Shown piece by piece: positions 1 to 5,291 of a DNA stretch of 5,291 nt (position 1 is the first letter of the stretch; each line of letters begins with the position of its first letter). The stretch covers positions 1 through 5,291 of the forward strand of contig SLIO01000494.1 in NCBI GenBank assembly GCA_007135635.1, written 5' to 3'. A model generated the notes under the pieces. It was not told the DNA's origin and ran no database searches. It worked only from the letters and a program-made list of their open reading frames with translations. The translations under genes and the position numbers were made by a program. The DNA comes from Methylomicrobium sp. (GTDB lineage Bacteria > Pseudomonadota > Gammaproteobacteria > Methylococcales > Methylomonadaceae).

Positions 1-14
1 AAGCTGTTTCTTGA

Positions 15-81
15 GAGCCTGTCGAAGGGTGGACGGTTAATCCGCCCATGGTTCGACAGGCTCACCACGAACGGATTAACC
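15..81. repeat. Dispersed REP-like element with two interleaved inverted repeats
   Basis: Two perfect inverted repeats interlock here. The 12-base arm GAGCCTGTCGAA (15-26) is complementary to TTCGACAGGCTC (52-63), and the 10-base arm GGTTAATCCG (35-44), which sits in the loop of the first, is complementary to CGGATTAACC (72-81). Only one pairing forms as a simple hairpin; both together make a pseudoknot topology. A smaller GTTCG/CGAAC pair (51-55 and 68-72) is nested at the right side. The core TTCGACAGGCTCACC is of a type I recognise as a common dispersed intergenic repeat in proteobacterial genomes. No coding frame covers it. Confidence 0.6.
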
Positions 82-131
82 TTAAACTGTCCCGCGTTAA
101 GTGAGTAGCCGCTTAACTTAAGGCAGTGTCA

Positions 132-143
132 CCTAGCGCTAGG
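132..143. repeat. 12-bp perfect palindrome
   Basis: CCTAGCGCTAGG is its own reverse complement. It lies between the two larger repeat elements, nine bases left of the 21-base arm starting at 152. It could be a spacer palindrome of the repeat mosaic or a small dimeric-protein site; nothing here decides between these. Confidence 0.4.
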
Positions 144-151
144 CGATCCGC

Positions 152-245
152 GTAGGGTACGCTGTGCGTACCATGGTAACCCCGCAATGTTCATGTGCCA
201 ACCGAACCGCCAGGGCACGGTTTTGGTACGCGCAGCGTACCCTAC
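152..245. repeat. Palindromic repeat with 21-bp arms (REP/MITE-like)
   Basis: The left arm (152-172, beginning GTAGGGTACGCTG) and the right arm (225-245, ending CAGCGTACCCTAC) are reverse complements over 21 bases with a single mismatch at T165/C233's partner region, so the ends are near perfect. The 52-base centre holds ACCATGGT (170-177, palindromic) and a small GTGCC/GGCAC pair (195-199 and 214-218). There is no open reading frame and no transposase, so if mobile it would depend on an enzyme encoded elsewhere. Arms of this type are familiar to me as dispersed intergenic repeats in gammaproteobacteria, but copy number cannot be seen from this window. Confidence 0.6.
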
Positions 246-470
246 AATTTATGTATAACGATGAGAGCTGGAGCTTGGGTAACAGCAATGACTAAAAATA
301 TCAGAACAATGCCTGCACTTCAGCGGCAATAATGATGGCATAGGCTGTTAATGGTTAGTCACTCATCTAAATTGAAAACGCTGTTTCTTCAAGTCCTTCA
401 TGCTCTTCATGGTAAAAAATAAATGACATTTTTTGGAATCAGCACCCACAACAATGTTACCAAGCTCAGC
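246..470. other. Non-coding stretch downstream of the stress-protein gene
   Basis: No convincing gene is present. The segment GAGCTGGAGCTTGGG near 265-279 resembles another dispersed repeat motif, with low certainty. The stretch at 414-434 (A-run, AAATGACATTT, T-run) is symmetrical and AT-rich and lies about 40 bases past the minus-strand stop at 471. It could end that transcript only weakly, because its central stem is short and lacks GC pairs. Therefore I do not call a terminator. Confidence 0.5.
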
Positions 471-1262
471 TTATGCAACTAATAACACCGGACAACTGAG
501 CCGATCGGCAAACAACGAAGCAGCACTTTGTGAAGTTTCAGGGTCGGTTCTGTCGGCGCGCAGCACGACGATACTGCAACCACGCTCTAAGACATATTGC
601 AAGATCGAATCGTAACTTCGACTTGATTGAATAAAAAAATGAGAAGCGAGATTGTTACCCGCGAGCAAAGCTTTTGCTTGTTGCTCCAATTCGGCGATGC
701 CGTTATCGGATTGCCTCTGTAAAATAATATTGAGGCCCGATTTTTGCGATATGGCAATATTGATAGCCAATTTAAGTGCTCGTTCCGATCCTTCCGTACC
801 ATCATAAATTGCCCAAACCGGAGGACTAAACTTTTTAACGAAGATTTTTTTAATCATCAACGACCGGTTACCGCGCGATCTATCCAAAAGCAATAAATCC
901 ATGGTAGCGGCTGCAGCCATTGCCTCGGCCAAATAATGACCGCGAACGACTGTCAACGATACTGTCAATCCGGATTGTTTCGCCAACGCCTCGAGTTGTT
1001 GTCGAATTCGTTTGATTCGGCGGGCCGATGCCGACCCGATTTGGTCGGCATTGAATTTAAGCTCTGCACTGGTTACTCTGTCCACTTCGGTCGCGAAAGG
1101 AAGTCCAGCCAAATGAAACAAATTAATATCTTCGATGAACAAAGCCGTCAGTTGTGCCCCTTGAGCCGTGGCCAAAGCAACCGCCAATTCCAAGAAGGCC
1201 GAATCTTGCAAGGCATCGACAGCGATCAACATTTTTTTGGGCGTAACGCTAAGGTCAATCAT
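471..1262 (-). CDS. Tandem-domain universal stress protein (UspA superfamily)
   Basis: A 263-residue cytoplasmic protein with two USP-like halves. Domain 1 starts at the first strand KKMLIAVDAL (residues 9-18) and runs to MDLLLLDRSRGNRS (121-134). Domain 2 starts at PPVWAIYDGTEGSERALKLA (147-166) and ends in the typical last strand SCPVLLVA (256-263). The length fits two-domain proteins of the UspE type, about twice a single USP. The usual ATP-binding glycine motif (G-2x-G-9x-G-S/T) is not evident in either half, so I infer a non-canonical or absent nucleotide site. The start at 1262 is chosen because its ATG overlaps the upstream stop as ATGATTGA and leaves a normal short lead-in before strand 1; a start at 1322 would add 20 unlike residues read inside the protease gene. 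No good Shine-Dalgarno is seen, so expression probably depends on coupling to the protease gene. Ligand and precise role are unknown. Confidence 0.85.
   Translation of the reverse strand: MIDLSVTPKKMLIAVDALQDSAFLELAVALATAQGAQLTALFIEDINLFHLAGLPFATEVDRVTSAELKFNADQIGSASARRIKRIRQQLEALAKQSGLTVSLTVVRGHYLAEAMAAAATMDLLLLDRSRGNRSLMIKKIFVKKFSPPVWAIYDGTEGSERALKLAINIAISQKSGLNIILQRQSDNGIAELEQQAKALLAGNNLASHFFIQSSRSYDSILQYVLERGCSIVVLRADRTDPETSQSAASLFADRLSCPVLLVA
1255..1262 (-). promoter_or_regulatory. Stop/start overlap ATGATTGA (translational coupling)
   Basis: On the minus strand the stress-protein ATG (1262-1260) precedes the protease TGA (1257-1255) in another frame, an 8-base overlap. The bases just upstream (AAAAATAACAGCC) contain no purine-rich ribosome binding site, so a ribosome terminating on the protease message is the likely source of initiation. 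This supports one transcript for both genes. Confidence 0.65.
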
Positions 1263-3654
1263 GGCTGTTATTTTTCGACAAAAATGCCTGACTGATTTCG
1301 GTAAACCGGGCCAATTGCGCATCGACCTTACCGTTTACAGAATTCTGCGGAAACACGCCGTTTTCATCAGGGGTTCCTGCTACTATTCCGGTCAACAATT
1401 CCAAGGCTTCATCGACATTTTTCACCGCATAAATATGAAACTGCCCGGATTGGGCAGCATGCACGACATCCCAACGCAACATCAAATGCTTGATATTCGC
1501 AGAAGGTATGATCACGCCTTGGGTACCGGTCAGACCTTGTTTTTTACAGATATCGAAAAAACCTTCGATTTTTTCATTGACACCGCCGATTGCTTGTACC
1601 CGTCCTAACTGATTGACCGAACCGGTCATCGCTAAATCTTGACGCAACGGAATTTGCGTCAATGACGAAAGAATTACACACAATTCGGCGAGCGATGCAC
1701 TATCGCCATCGACGCCGCCATAGGACTGCTCGAATACCAGCGTCGCCGACATCGAAAATGGCTTATTCCTGGCATACCGGGATGCGATAAAGCCGGCCAG
1801 AATCAACACGCCTTTCGAGTGAATCGCGCCGCCCAATTCGGTTTCTCGTTCGATATCGACCAGTTTGCCGTTACCGAGGCGCGTCGTCGCGGTAATCCGG
1901 GAGGGCTGACCGAAACTGAATTCGCCGATCTGCAACACCGACAAGCCATTGATCTGCCCTGCCACGCTACCTTGCGTATCGATCAGCACCGTACCTCGCT
2001 GAATATGTTCATAGAGCCTTTCTCTGATCCGATCCAAACGATAAACCTTCTGATCGATTGCCTGCTGAACATCGCCGGCATGAATGCACTCATGCCCGTT
2101 TTGCCCGGACCAATAGTCGGCCTCAATCAACAAGTCTTTGATGCTGCGCAGATGTGTCGAGAGTTTTTCGGCATCGCCGGTCATTCTGGCGCTGTGTTCG
2201 ATCACTCGCGCGACAGCTTCACGGCTCAAGGGCTGTAACTTTTCCTGACGGGCAATCGTCGCCAACACTTTGGAATATTCGATGGCCGCGTCTTCGCGGC
2301 CCACCGAATCATCAAAATCGGCAGCGACTTTAAATAAATCCTGAAACTCCGGGTCGTAATAATTCAACAAATAATAAATCAGCCGATCACCCAACAAGAT
2401 AAGTTTCAATTCGAGCGGAATCGGTTCCGGTTCGAGCGCTGAGGTGCTGATTAGACTGAGGCTTCGCTCCAGCGATTCGATGCGGATTTCGCCGGATTGC
2501 AGCGTCCGTTTCAAGCTTTCCCAAGCATAAGGTTGCATCAATAATTTACGCGCATCGAGTATCAAATAGCCCCCGTTCGCTTTATGCAAGGCACCCGGCT
2601 TGATCATCGTGAAATCGGTAACCAACGAGCCCATGAAGGCTTCATGATCGCAACGCCCCATCAAGTTGGCGTAATTTGGATGATCTTCATAGACGACCGG
2701 CGCGGTTTTGTTATCGCTCAAGTCGACCATTAAATTCACTTGATAACGCTTGAAAGGATCGGATTGTTGAGGCATTTCCAAGAACGGCAACGCCGATTCG
2801 CGATGCGGGATGAAGTCACGCACATGACCAATAATATCGCGTTCAATCTCATCCAGATAATCGAGCACGGTCTGCTGGTCACCATAGGTTTCCTTGAGTT
2901 CATGAATTGAATGGCCGACTGCAAATTCTGCCACTTCGCGGTTCAGATCTTTGATCTTGCGTTTTGTTTCCTTGCGCCAGGCCGGAAACTTCTTGAGCAG
3001 TTTTTGCAGACGTTGCTGTAATTCAATGATCGATTGCTGAATTCGCTGCTGTTCTTCCTTGGAAAGTTGATTGAAGCGCTCGGCATCGATTACCACTTCA
3101 TTTTCATCGACCGGCGCGAAGGCATAGCCGGTCGGTGTTTCGGTTAGGATGATATGGGCGTTCGCGGCTTCTTCACGTAATCGGTTAATTTCTCGAAACT
3201 CGCGATGCCGCGATTCCTCCTCGATTTCTTCAACACGAGAGCGGTATTCGTCGCCTTCGAACGACGCCGGTAAGGCAATTCGTAGCTCATCGATCAATTG
3301 CTCCATATCTTTTTGGAACAATTTGCCTTTTCCTGCGGGTAAAGACAAAAGCCGGGGCTTAGCAGGTTGTTCGAAGTTAAAAACATAACACCAGTCCGAA
3401 GGAATTTTTTTATGCGCGGCCTCCTGCTCGACCAATTGCATAACGGTCGTCATCTTGCCGGTTCCCGAGGGTGCCAATGCGAAAATGTTATAGCCGGCTT
3501 TATCGACTCGTATCCCGAACCGAATCGATGCAATAGCCCGCTCCTGTCCAACGATAATTTCGACATCCTTGAGTTCGTCGGTCGTTTGAAAGTTTAAGTC
3601 GCCGACGCTACAAGGTTTATAAAGTAATGCCGTCTCCAGAGGTGCAATTTTCAT
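1255..3654 (-). CDS. Lon-related AAA+ ATP-dependent serine protease (S16 family)
   Basis: A 799-residue soluble protease of the Lon-related group (AAA_32 ATPase plus C-terminal Lon proteolytic domain), without the N-terminal substrate domain of classical LonA and without membrane segments of archaeal LonB. Walker A is APSGTGKM (61-68, Lys67). A long charged, helical, probably coiled-coil insert covers about 136-245. The Walker B-like strand YLILDA (363-368) follows the family-typical HKANGG. The protease domain runs from about 560 to 757. Catalytic Ser652 sits in GVDGDSASLAE (647-657), and Lys695 in GGVNEKIEGFF (690-700), giving the Ser-Lys dyad expected for S16. Such proteins degrade unfolded or regulatory proteins using ATP as hexameric rings; the substrate here is unknown. 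The start at 3654 is preferred because AGGGA lies 4 bases upstream and MKIAPLETALL matches a normal family N-terminus; the longer frame from 3714 lacks this. It heads a two-gene unit with the stress protein. Confidence 0.9.
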   Translation of the reverse strand: MKIAPLETALLYKPCSVGDLNFQTTDELKDVEIIVGQERAIASIRFGIRVDKAGYNIFALAPSGTGKMTTVMQLVEQEAAHKKIPSDWCYVFNFEQPAKPRLLSLPAGKGKLFQKDMEQLIDELRIALPASFEGDEYRSRVEEIEEESRHREFREINRLREEAANAHIILTETPTGYAFAPVDENEVVIDAERFNQLSKEEQQRIQQSIIELQQRLQKLLKKFPAWRKETKRKIKDLNREVAEFAVGHSIHELKETYGDQQTVLDYLDEIERDIIGHVRDFIPHRESALPFLEMPQQSDPFKRYQVNLMVDLSDNKTAPVVYEDHPNYANLMGRCDHEAFMGSLVTDFTMIKPGALHKANGGYLILDARKLLMQPYAWESLKRTLQSGEIRIESLERSLSLISTSALEPEPIPLELKLILLGDRLIYYLLNYYDPEFQDLFKVAADFDDSVGREDAAIEYSKVLATIARQEKLQPLSREAVARVIEHSARMTGDAEKLSTHLRSIKDLLIEADYWSGQNGHECIHAGDVQQAIDQKVYRLDRIRERLYEHIQRGTVLIDTQGSVAGQINGLSVLQIGEFSFGQPSRITATTRLGNGKLVDIERETELGGAIHSKGVLILAGFIASRYARNKPFSMSATLVFEQSYGGVDGDSASLAELCVILSSLTQIPLRQDLAMTGSVNQLGRVQAIGGVNEKIEGFFDICKKQGLTGTQGVIIPSANIKHLMLRWDVVHAAQSGQFHIYAVKNVDEALELLTGIVAGTPDENGVFPQNSVNGKVDAQLARFTEISQAFLSKNNSHD

Positions 3655-3658
3655 TTTA

Positions 3659-3663
3659 TCCCT
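3659..3663 (-). promoter_or_regulatory. Ribosome binding site of the Lon-related protease
   Basis: AGGGA on the minus strand lies 4 bases before the ATG at 3654-3652. It decides the start codon in favour of the 799-residue form over the upstream in-frame ATGs at 3714 and 3687. Confidence 0.6.
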
Positions 3664-3770
3664 GCCTTTTTGTATAACCGGTTGCATTAGAACATAGACT
3701 TCTCTCTGCCACAATTAAGAAGTCAATGACTATAAGATGTCGTCCCGGCCTAACGGCTTACTAAAATAAA

Positions 3771-3801
3771 TCCCCCTCAATCCCCCTTTTTCAAAGGGGG
3801 A
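3771..3801. repeat. GC-rich hairpin repeat in the divergent intergenic region
   Basis: TCCCCCTTT (3781-3789) pairs perfectly with AAAGGGGGA (3793-3801) across a 3-base loop, and a second copy of TCCCCCT lies just left at 3771-3777. The combination of a doubled TCCCCCT block and a G-run partner is a widespread dispersed intergenic repeat type that I recognise from many bacterial genomes. It looks like a terminator, but neither strand carries a T-run directly after the stem, and it stands upstream of genes on both sides. A repeat element is therefore the better reading. Positions 3655-3770 and 3802-3863 around it show no convincing promoter. Confidence 0.6.
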
Positions 3802-3863
3802 GGCCAACAATTACGCATGAATTGCGGTAATTTGCCAACGGGGCCTGAATACTTACATAGATT

Positions 3864-4079
3864 TTGACCATCGAAGCGGTTCTCGAAAGATGCAAGGAAA
3901 TGATCAACCTAAAATACGAAAATAAGCAACTCGACAAAGCGCTGTCGCAAAGCAGAAGCGTCTGTATAGCGAGCTGCCTCATTATGAAGAATCAACTGCT
4001 AACCGAAGAAGCCGCATTTGATTATTTACACAAAAATACCAGAAACCAACGACGGAAAATCACCGAGTTGGCCAAATAA
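3864..4079 (+). CDS. Short ANTAR-domain protein, receiver domain absent (possible remnant)
   Basis: The 71-codon frame ends in an ANTAR RNA-binding domain. Residues 47-70 (TEEAAFDYLHK then NQRRKITELA) align without gaps to the ANTAR consensus S-E-E-E-A-F-x-x-L-R...R-K-L-x-x-V-A, and residues 27-41 fit the preceding helix ending in L-I-M. The consensus Ala-Lys-Gly at 36-38 is Ala-Ser-Cys here. Residues 3-27 resemble the linker after the receiver domain in AmiR/NasT regulators (IEAVLERCKEM, charged helix). ANTAR proteins act as transcription antiterminators by binding paired hairpins in mRNA leaders. The receiver that normally precedes it is missing; a TAG lies one codon upstream (3858-3860). 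The start is TTG at 3864 with no clear ribosome binding site; ATG at 3900 is an alternative, with AAGGA only one base before it. It may be a free-standing small ANTAR protein or the tail of a decayed regulator. Confidence 0.55.
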   Translation: MTIEAVLERCKEMINLKYENKQLDKALSQSRSVCIASCLIMKNQLLTEEAAFDYLHKNTRNQRRKITELAK

Positions 4080-4101
4080 GTCCTCCAAACCTTCACCGAT
4101 C

Positions 4102-4131
4102 AAGACAACCTTGGCCGAACCCATCTATAAT
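4102..4131 (+). promoter_or_regulatory. Candidate sigma70 promoter for the threonine dehydrogenase gene
   Basis: A perfect -10 box TATAAT (4126-4131) is preceded, after 18 bases, by AAGACA (4102-4107), a 4-of-6 match to TTGACA. Transcription would begin near 4138, about 40 bases before the dehydrogenase ATG. This suggests the dehydrogenase gene can be transcribed independently of the ANTAR frame, which ends at 4079. Confidence 0.45.
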
Positions 4132-4155
4132 CCACTAAACGTTTCGAAATAAACC

Positions 4156-4179
4156 ATGAAAAACAACTTTCTAGACTAA
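4156..4179 (+). other. Seven-codon leader frame overlapping the dehydrogenase start
   Basis: ATG at 4156 opens MKNNFLD, and its TAA (4177-4179) shares one base with the next ATG as TAATG. It falls just downstream of the candidate promoter. Neither this ATG nor the one at 4179 has a recognisable Shine-Dalgarno, so re-initiation from the short frame is conceivable. It contains no threonine or glycine codons, so classical attenuation by the pathway's amino acids is not indicated. It may be chance. Confidence 0.25.
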
Positions 4180-5120
4180 TGAAAACCATCCTCGTGACCG
4201 GCGCCACCGGACAAATCGGCTCGGAATTGACGCCCGCCCTCAGAAAGCGATACGGCAATAATTCCGTCATTGCCGCCGGCCACCGCAAACAACCCGATGC
4301 CGAGTTAACGAACACCGGCCCCTATTGCCGGCTGGACATTGAAGACGTCGCAGCGTTAGCTCGGATTGTCGAGTACTATCGAATCGATACGATCATTCAC
4401 CTCGCCTCGTTATTGTCCGCGGTTGCGGAAACAGATCCGCAAAGGGCTTGGTCGGTTAATATCAATGGCTTGTTCAATGTGTTGGAAACTGCACGCAAAC
4501 ATGAGTGCTCGGTTTTTTTCCCTAGCTCGATCGGAGCCTTCGGACCGCAGACACCGGCTTTCGACACGCCTCAAGATACCATACAACGCCCGGACACGCT
4601 GTACGGCATCGGCAAGGTATCCGGCGAATTACTGTGCGATTATTATCACAAGCGCTACGGCCTCGATACTCGGGGGCTTAGATTCCCGGGATTGATTTCC
4701 TACAAAACGCCGCCCGGCGGCGGCACGACCGATTATGCGGTCGAAATTTTCTACGCAGCCGTCCGCCGTCAACACTACACCTGCTACTTAAAACCCGATA
4801 CGCAATTGGATATGATGTATATGCCGGATGCGATCGATGCAATCTTGCAATTGATGACTGCAGACGCCGAGCGCTTGACTCACCGCAACGCTTTCAATGT
4901 AACCGCGATGAGCTTCAGTCCCGAGCAACTGGCCGCACAAATTCGCCAGCATATTCCAAATTTCAAAATGAGCTATAAAGTCGACCCGCTACGTCAAGCC
5001 ATCGCCGATTCCTGGCCGCGACACATGGATGATAGCGCCGCCCGGCAAGAATGGGGTTGGCAAGCACGATACGATCTGGCAACCCTGGTCGAGGACATGC
5101 TAGAGCACATAGCCGAATAA
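4179..5120 (+). CDS. tdh: L-threonine 3-dehydrogenase, NAD-dependent, extended SDR type
   Basis: A 313-residue cytoplasmic Rossmann-fold enzyme that oxidises L-threonine with NAD+ to 2-amino-3-oxobutyrate, which a CoA ligase then splits to glycine and acetyl-CoA. The N-terminal nucleotide site is GATGQIG (8-14). HLASLLSAVAE (74-84) and PSSIGAFGP (115-123) follow, the latter providing the catalytic Ser region, and YGIGK (Tyr142, Lys146) is the SDR catalytic pair. The strongest family signature is RFPGLISYKTPPGGGTTDYA (168-187), with MMYMPDAIDA (212-221) and IADSWPRHMDDSAARQEWGW (275-294), features of the SDR-type threonine dehydrogenases described from Flavobacterium and Cupriavidus, unlike the zinc-dependent E. 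coli enzyme. The length is normal for this group and no key residue is missing. The start at 4179 directly opens the first strand MKTILVTGA. A candidate promoter lies upstream. The usual ligase partner is not found before the window ends. A general sugar epimerase is the less likely alternative. Confidence 0.88.
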   Translation: MKTILVTGATGQIGSELTPALRKRYGNNSVIAAGHRKQPDAELTNTGPYCRLDIEDVAALARIVEYYRIDTIIHLASLLSAVAETDPQRAWSVNINGLFNVLETARKHECSVFFPSSIGAFGPQTPAFDTPQDTIQRPDTLYGIGKVSGELLCDYYHKRYGLDTRGLRFPGLISYKTPPGGGTTDYAVEIFYAAVRRQHYTCYLKPDTQLDMMYMPDAIDAILQLMTADAERLTHRNAFNVTAMSFSPEQLAAQIRQHIPNFKMSYKVDPLRQAIADSWPRHMDDSAARQEWGWQARYDLATLVEDMLEHIAE

Positions 5121-5162
5121 ACCTATGCTGCCCTTTCAATAAACCAAACCACTAACTACTAT

Positions 5163-5288
5163 CACCATTCACCATTCACCATTCACCATTCACCATTCAC
5201 CATTCACCATTCACCATTCACCATTCACCATTCACCATTCACCATTCACCATTCACCATTCCCTATTCCCTATTTACTATTTACTGCT
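5163..5288. repeat. Heptanucleotide tandem array, CACCATT x14 plus degenerate units
   Basis: Positions 5163-5260 are 14 identical copies of CACCATT with no interruption. The 7-base register then continues in altered units: CCCTATT (5261), CCCTATT (5268), TACTATT (5275) and TACTGCT (5282), and a related CTACTAT precedes the array at 5156. The array begins 42 bases after the dehydrogenase stop and is non-coding. It is a microsatellite-like short tandem repeat of the kind known from intergenic regions of cyanobacteria and some proteobacteria. Identity of all 14 units points to recent expansion by slippage. No rho-independent terminator is seen between 5121 and 5162. Confidence 0.9.
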
Positions 5289-5291
5289 CAC

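Noticed and set aside
363..410. Minus-strand 15-codon frame starting MKSMKDLKK
   Set aside because: There is no ribosome binding site and no recognisable family, and it is short enough to occur by chance.
421..431. AAATGACATTT hairpin as terminator for the stress-protein gene
   Set aside because: It has 5-bp arms with a single-base loop and little GC, too weak to form a stable terminator stem.
1168..2238. Plus-strand open frames at 1168-1608 and 1819-2238
   Set aside because: They lie antisense inside the protease and stress-protein genes, whose products have clear domains and catalytic residues. The translated antisense frames resemble no family and have no ribosome binding sites.
3655..3740. 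Sigma70 or heat-shock promoter for the protease gene on the minus strand
   Set aside because: TTGACT (about 3720-3725) and TATGTT-like boxes exist, but their spacing is about 24 bases; no pair with normal spacing or a heat-shock consensus was found.
3781..3801. Rho-independent terminator
   Set aside because: The stem is strong, but no T-run follows on either strand, and it lies upstream of both divergent gene groups rather than after a gene.
4366..4695. Plus-strand 109-codon frame inside the dehydrogenase gene
   Set aside because: It overlaps in another frame a gene with intact SDR motifs throughout; the composition is Arg/Ser-rich and typical of an out-of-frame shadow.
5163..5288. CRISPR array
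   Set aside because: The units are 7 bases long and directly abutting, with no spacers; there are no cas genes in the window.

Overview
This 5.3 kb window looks like a chromosomal segment of a mid-GC gammaproteobacterium. The codon choice, the style of the dispersed inverted repeats and the protein family variants would fit a methanotroph-like lineage (Methylococcales), but that is an impression and not proven by anything in the window. No phage, transposase, CRISPR array, rRNA or tRNA is visible.

Layout. Positions 1-470 are non-coding and hold a mosaic of dispersed inverted repeats. From 3654 leftward to 471 runs a two-gene minus-strand unit: a Lon-related AAA+ protease of 799 aa, then a tandem-domain universal stress protein of 263 aa. 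Their stop and start codons overlap by 8 bases. Positions 3655-3863 form a divergent intergenic region with a GC-rich hairpin repeat of a dispersed type. To the right on the plus strand lie a 71-codon frame encoding little more than an ANTAR RNA-binding domain, probably a receiver-less remnant or a stand-alone small regulator, and then an SDR-type L-threonine 3-dehydrogenase (4179-5120). The window ends in a heptanucleotide tandem array, CACCATT x14, followed by degenerate units.

Function. The minus-strand pair suggests a stress or proteostasis module made as a coupled pair: a self-compartmentalising ATP-dependent serine protease and a USP-fold protein of unknown ligand. The dehydrogenase oxidises L-threonine to 2-amino-3-oxobutyrate, the first step of threonine breakdown to glycine and acetyl-CoA; its usual ligase partner is not in the window. 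No functional link between the left and right gene groups can be shown from sequence alone.

Most unusual points: the isolated ANTAR domain with a TTG start, whose frame would join an upstream 16-codon frame if a single T were added to a four-T run; a 7-codon leader frame whose stop overlaps the dehydrogenase start; the interleaved (pseudoknot-topology) inverted repeats at 15-81; and the long perfect heptamer array. None amounts to clear evidence of a new multi-gene system.
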